Assembly (NCBI GenBank): GCA_964386865.1
Contig: CAYLUN010000042.1
Location: 1-46,193 of the forward strand
Direction: 5' to 3'
From: CAYLUN01 sp964386865
GTDB lineage: Bacteria; Verrucomicrobiota; Kiritimatiellia; RFP12; UBA1067
Length of the DNA: 46,193 nucleotides
A program made the translations under genes and the position numbers. This document shows positions 45,256 to 46,193 of the stretch, one piece after another (position 1 is the first letter of the stretch; each line of letters starts with the position of its first letter). The notes under the pieces are model-generated. The model saw only the letters and a program-made list of their open reading frames with translations, was not told the DNA's origin and ran no database searches.

Positions 45256-46193
45256 TTAGAGATGAATTGACCCCGCTGAACCCAGCACATCCCTTACCTT
45301 ACGCGCAAGGTCGTCGCGCGTGAAGGGCTTCGCGATGAAAGCAATGTTCTGTTCCAGCACGCCGCGCTCGGCGATCACGTCCGCCGTGTAGCCTGACATG
45401 AACAACACCTTGATGCCTGGCTTGACGGCGTTAATTCGCTGCGCCAGTTGTTGGCCGTCCATTCCGGGCAAAACTACGTCCGTCAATAACAGATGGATTT
45501 CGCTAGGGGTTCGGCTAATCAGCGCGAGGGCCTCTCCAGGAGTCTCCGCTTCCAGAACATTATACCCATAGGTTCTCAGGAACAGACTGCAGACCCTGCG
45601 AAGCGAGTGCTCATCCTCTACCAGCAGAACGGTTTCCCCTCGGCTTTGGGGAAGATCCTCCTTACGCAAGACAGTTTTCGCGGCGACCTCGGCGGAAACT
45701 TGCGGCAAATGGATTCTGAAAGTTGCCCCTTTGCCTGACTCGCTGTCGACGCAGATGAAGCCGTTGTTCTGTTTGACGATGCCGTACACGGTGGCTAGCC
45801 CCAGACCCGTGCCCTTGCCCATCCCCATTCCCTTGGTGGTGAAGAACGGCTCGAATATTTGCGCCATCGTCTCCGGATTCATGCCGCAGCCATCGTCGCT
45901 GACCGTCAGACACACATACGCACCGGGAAGAGCGTCTATGTGCTTCATGCAGTACTCCGCCGTTATGTTGATGTTTTGGGTTTGCATGGTGATTCTGCCT
46001 GCACCTCCGATGGCGTCCCGCGCGTTGAGGCACAAATTGGCGAGTATCTGGTCAACCTGAGACGGGTCGATCCTGACCGGGTGGAGGTTTGCGCCGGGTT
46101 GCCACCCCAGATTGACGTCCTCGCCGATCAGCCTCCGCAACAGTTTGAGCATGCCAGCCACGGCGTCGTTGACATCCAAGACCTTGGGCTTGA
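45256..46193 (-). CDS. Hybrid sensor histidine kinase, C-terminal part (HATPase_c + receiver), truncated by the window
   Basis: The frame runs off the window end: ...KPKVLDVNDAVAGMLKLLRRLIGEDV is the usual link between HisKA and HATPase_c. ATPase marks: NLCLNARDAI, DDGCGM, FFTTKGMGMGKGTGLGLATV. A receiver follows with LLVEDE, phospho-acceptor Asp in LLTDVVLPGMDG and AKPF. This is the PAS-HisKA-HATPase-REC class abundant in delta-proteobacteria and PVC bacteria, different in sequence from the two hybrid kinases at the start of the window. Sensor part not visible. Nothing clear lies between 45181 and 45255. Confidence 0.92.
   Translation of the reverse strand, partial: KPKVLDVNDAVAGMLKLLRRLIGEDVNLGWQPGANLHPVRIDPSQVDQILANLCLNARDAIGGAGRITMQTQNINITAEYCMKHIDALPGAYVCLTVSDDGCGMNPETMAQIFEPFFTTKGMGMGKGTGLGLATVYGIVKQNNGFICVDSESGKGATFRIHLPQVSAEVAAKTVLRKEDLPQSRGETVLLVEDEHSLRRVCSLFLRTYGYNVLEAETPGEALALISRTPSEIHLLLTDVVLPGMDGQQLAQRINAVKPGIKVLFMSGYTADVIAERGVLEQNIAFIAKPFTRDDLARKVRDVLGSAGSIHL

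Noticed and set aside
44757..45290. 177-codon minus-strand frame
   Set aside because: Antisense to the hydrolase-like remnant, which has the more protein-like reading.

Overview
The window is GC-rich, densely coding DNA from a Gram-negative bacterium. The envelope genes (lpxK for lipid A, murJ and murG for peptidoglycan, several lipoproteins) show an outer membrane. A giant secreted autotransporter-associated beta-strand-repeat protein, a DUF1080 protein, a tandem DUF4159 protein beside MoxR, a LUD protein, a DNRLRE/CBM96-type domain and a plant/trypanosome-like phosphofructokinase together fit the PVC group best (Kiritimatiellota/Verrucomicrobiota/Lentisphaerota). This assignment is inference from gene content; there is no rRNA in the window.

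Layout. 1-725 is the 3' end of a carbohydrate-active or adhesive protein. 726-1294 holds a small Cys/His remnant and a strong promoter. 1295-10930 (+) is a signalling locus: two hybrid histidine kinases, a third kinase without receiver, a CheY-like receiver, a 50-codon ORF with stop/start overlaps on both sides, and a PilB/GspE-type assembly ATPase. It probably feeds several sensory inputs into one receiver beside a type IV pilus or type II secretion motor. 11013-14783 (+) holds aconitase and an Arg-rich C2H2-finger protein of unknown function, closed by a clear terminator. 14845-21950 (-) holds purN coupled to a small lipoprotein, then a five-gene run read as TPR/PKD protein, DUF4159, MoxR, LUD and DUF1080. 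22212-30119 (-) is the 2635-residue repeat protein, followed by a large inverted-repeat structure. 30279-31852 (-) holds an iron-type alcohol dehydrogenase and a cupin. 31958-35864 (+) is lpxK-murJ-murG, overlapping or nearly so. 35861-40274 (-) holds a secreted protein of unknown family, a lipoprotein with a leaderless-type promoter, a Gfo/Idh/MocA oxidoreductase and a secreted terpene-cyclase-fold-like protein. 40351-41364 (+) is a PP-loop ATPase with an NFACT-R-like tail. 41403-44261 (-) holds a membrane-anchored FHA protein, era and pfk. 44374-44449 is tRNA-Lys(UUU), followed by a decayed patch with two broken genes. 45256-46193 (-) is the 3' part of another hybrid sensor kinase.

Features most worth a second look: the kinase/receiver/micro-ORF/ATPase locus, with a recent in-frame duplication in a cysteine-bearing PAS domain and a matching cysteine signature in the next kinase; the palindromic hairpin family; the Arg-rich finger protein with a palindrome inside its promoter; and the broken genes beside tRNA-Lys. 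No CRISPR array, transposase or rRNA was seen.
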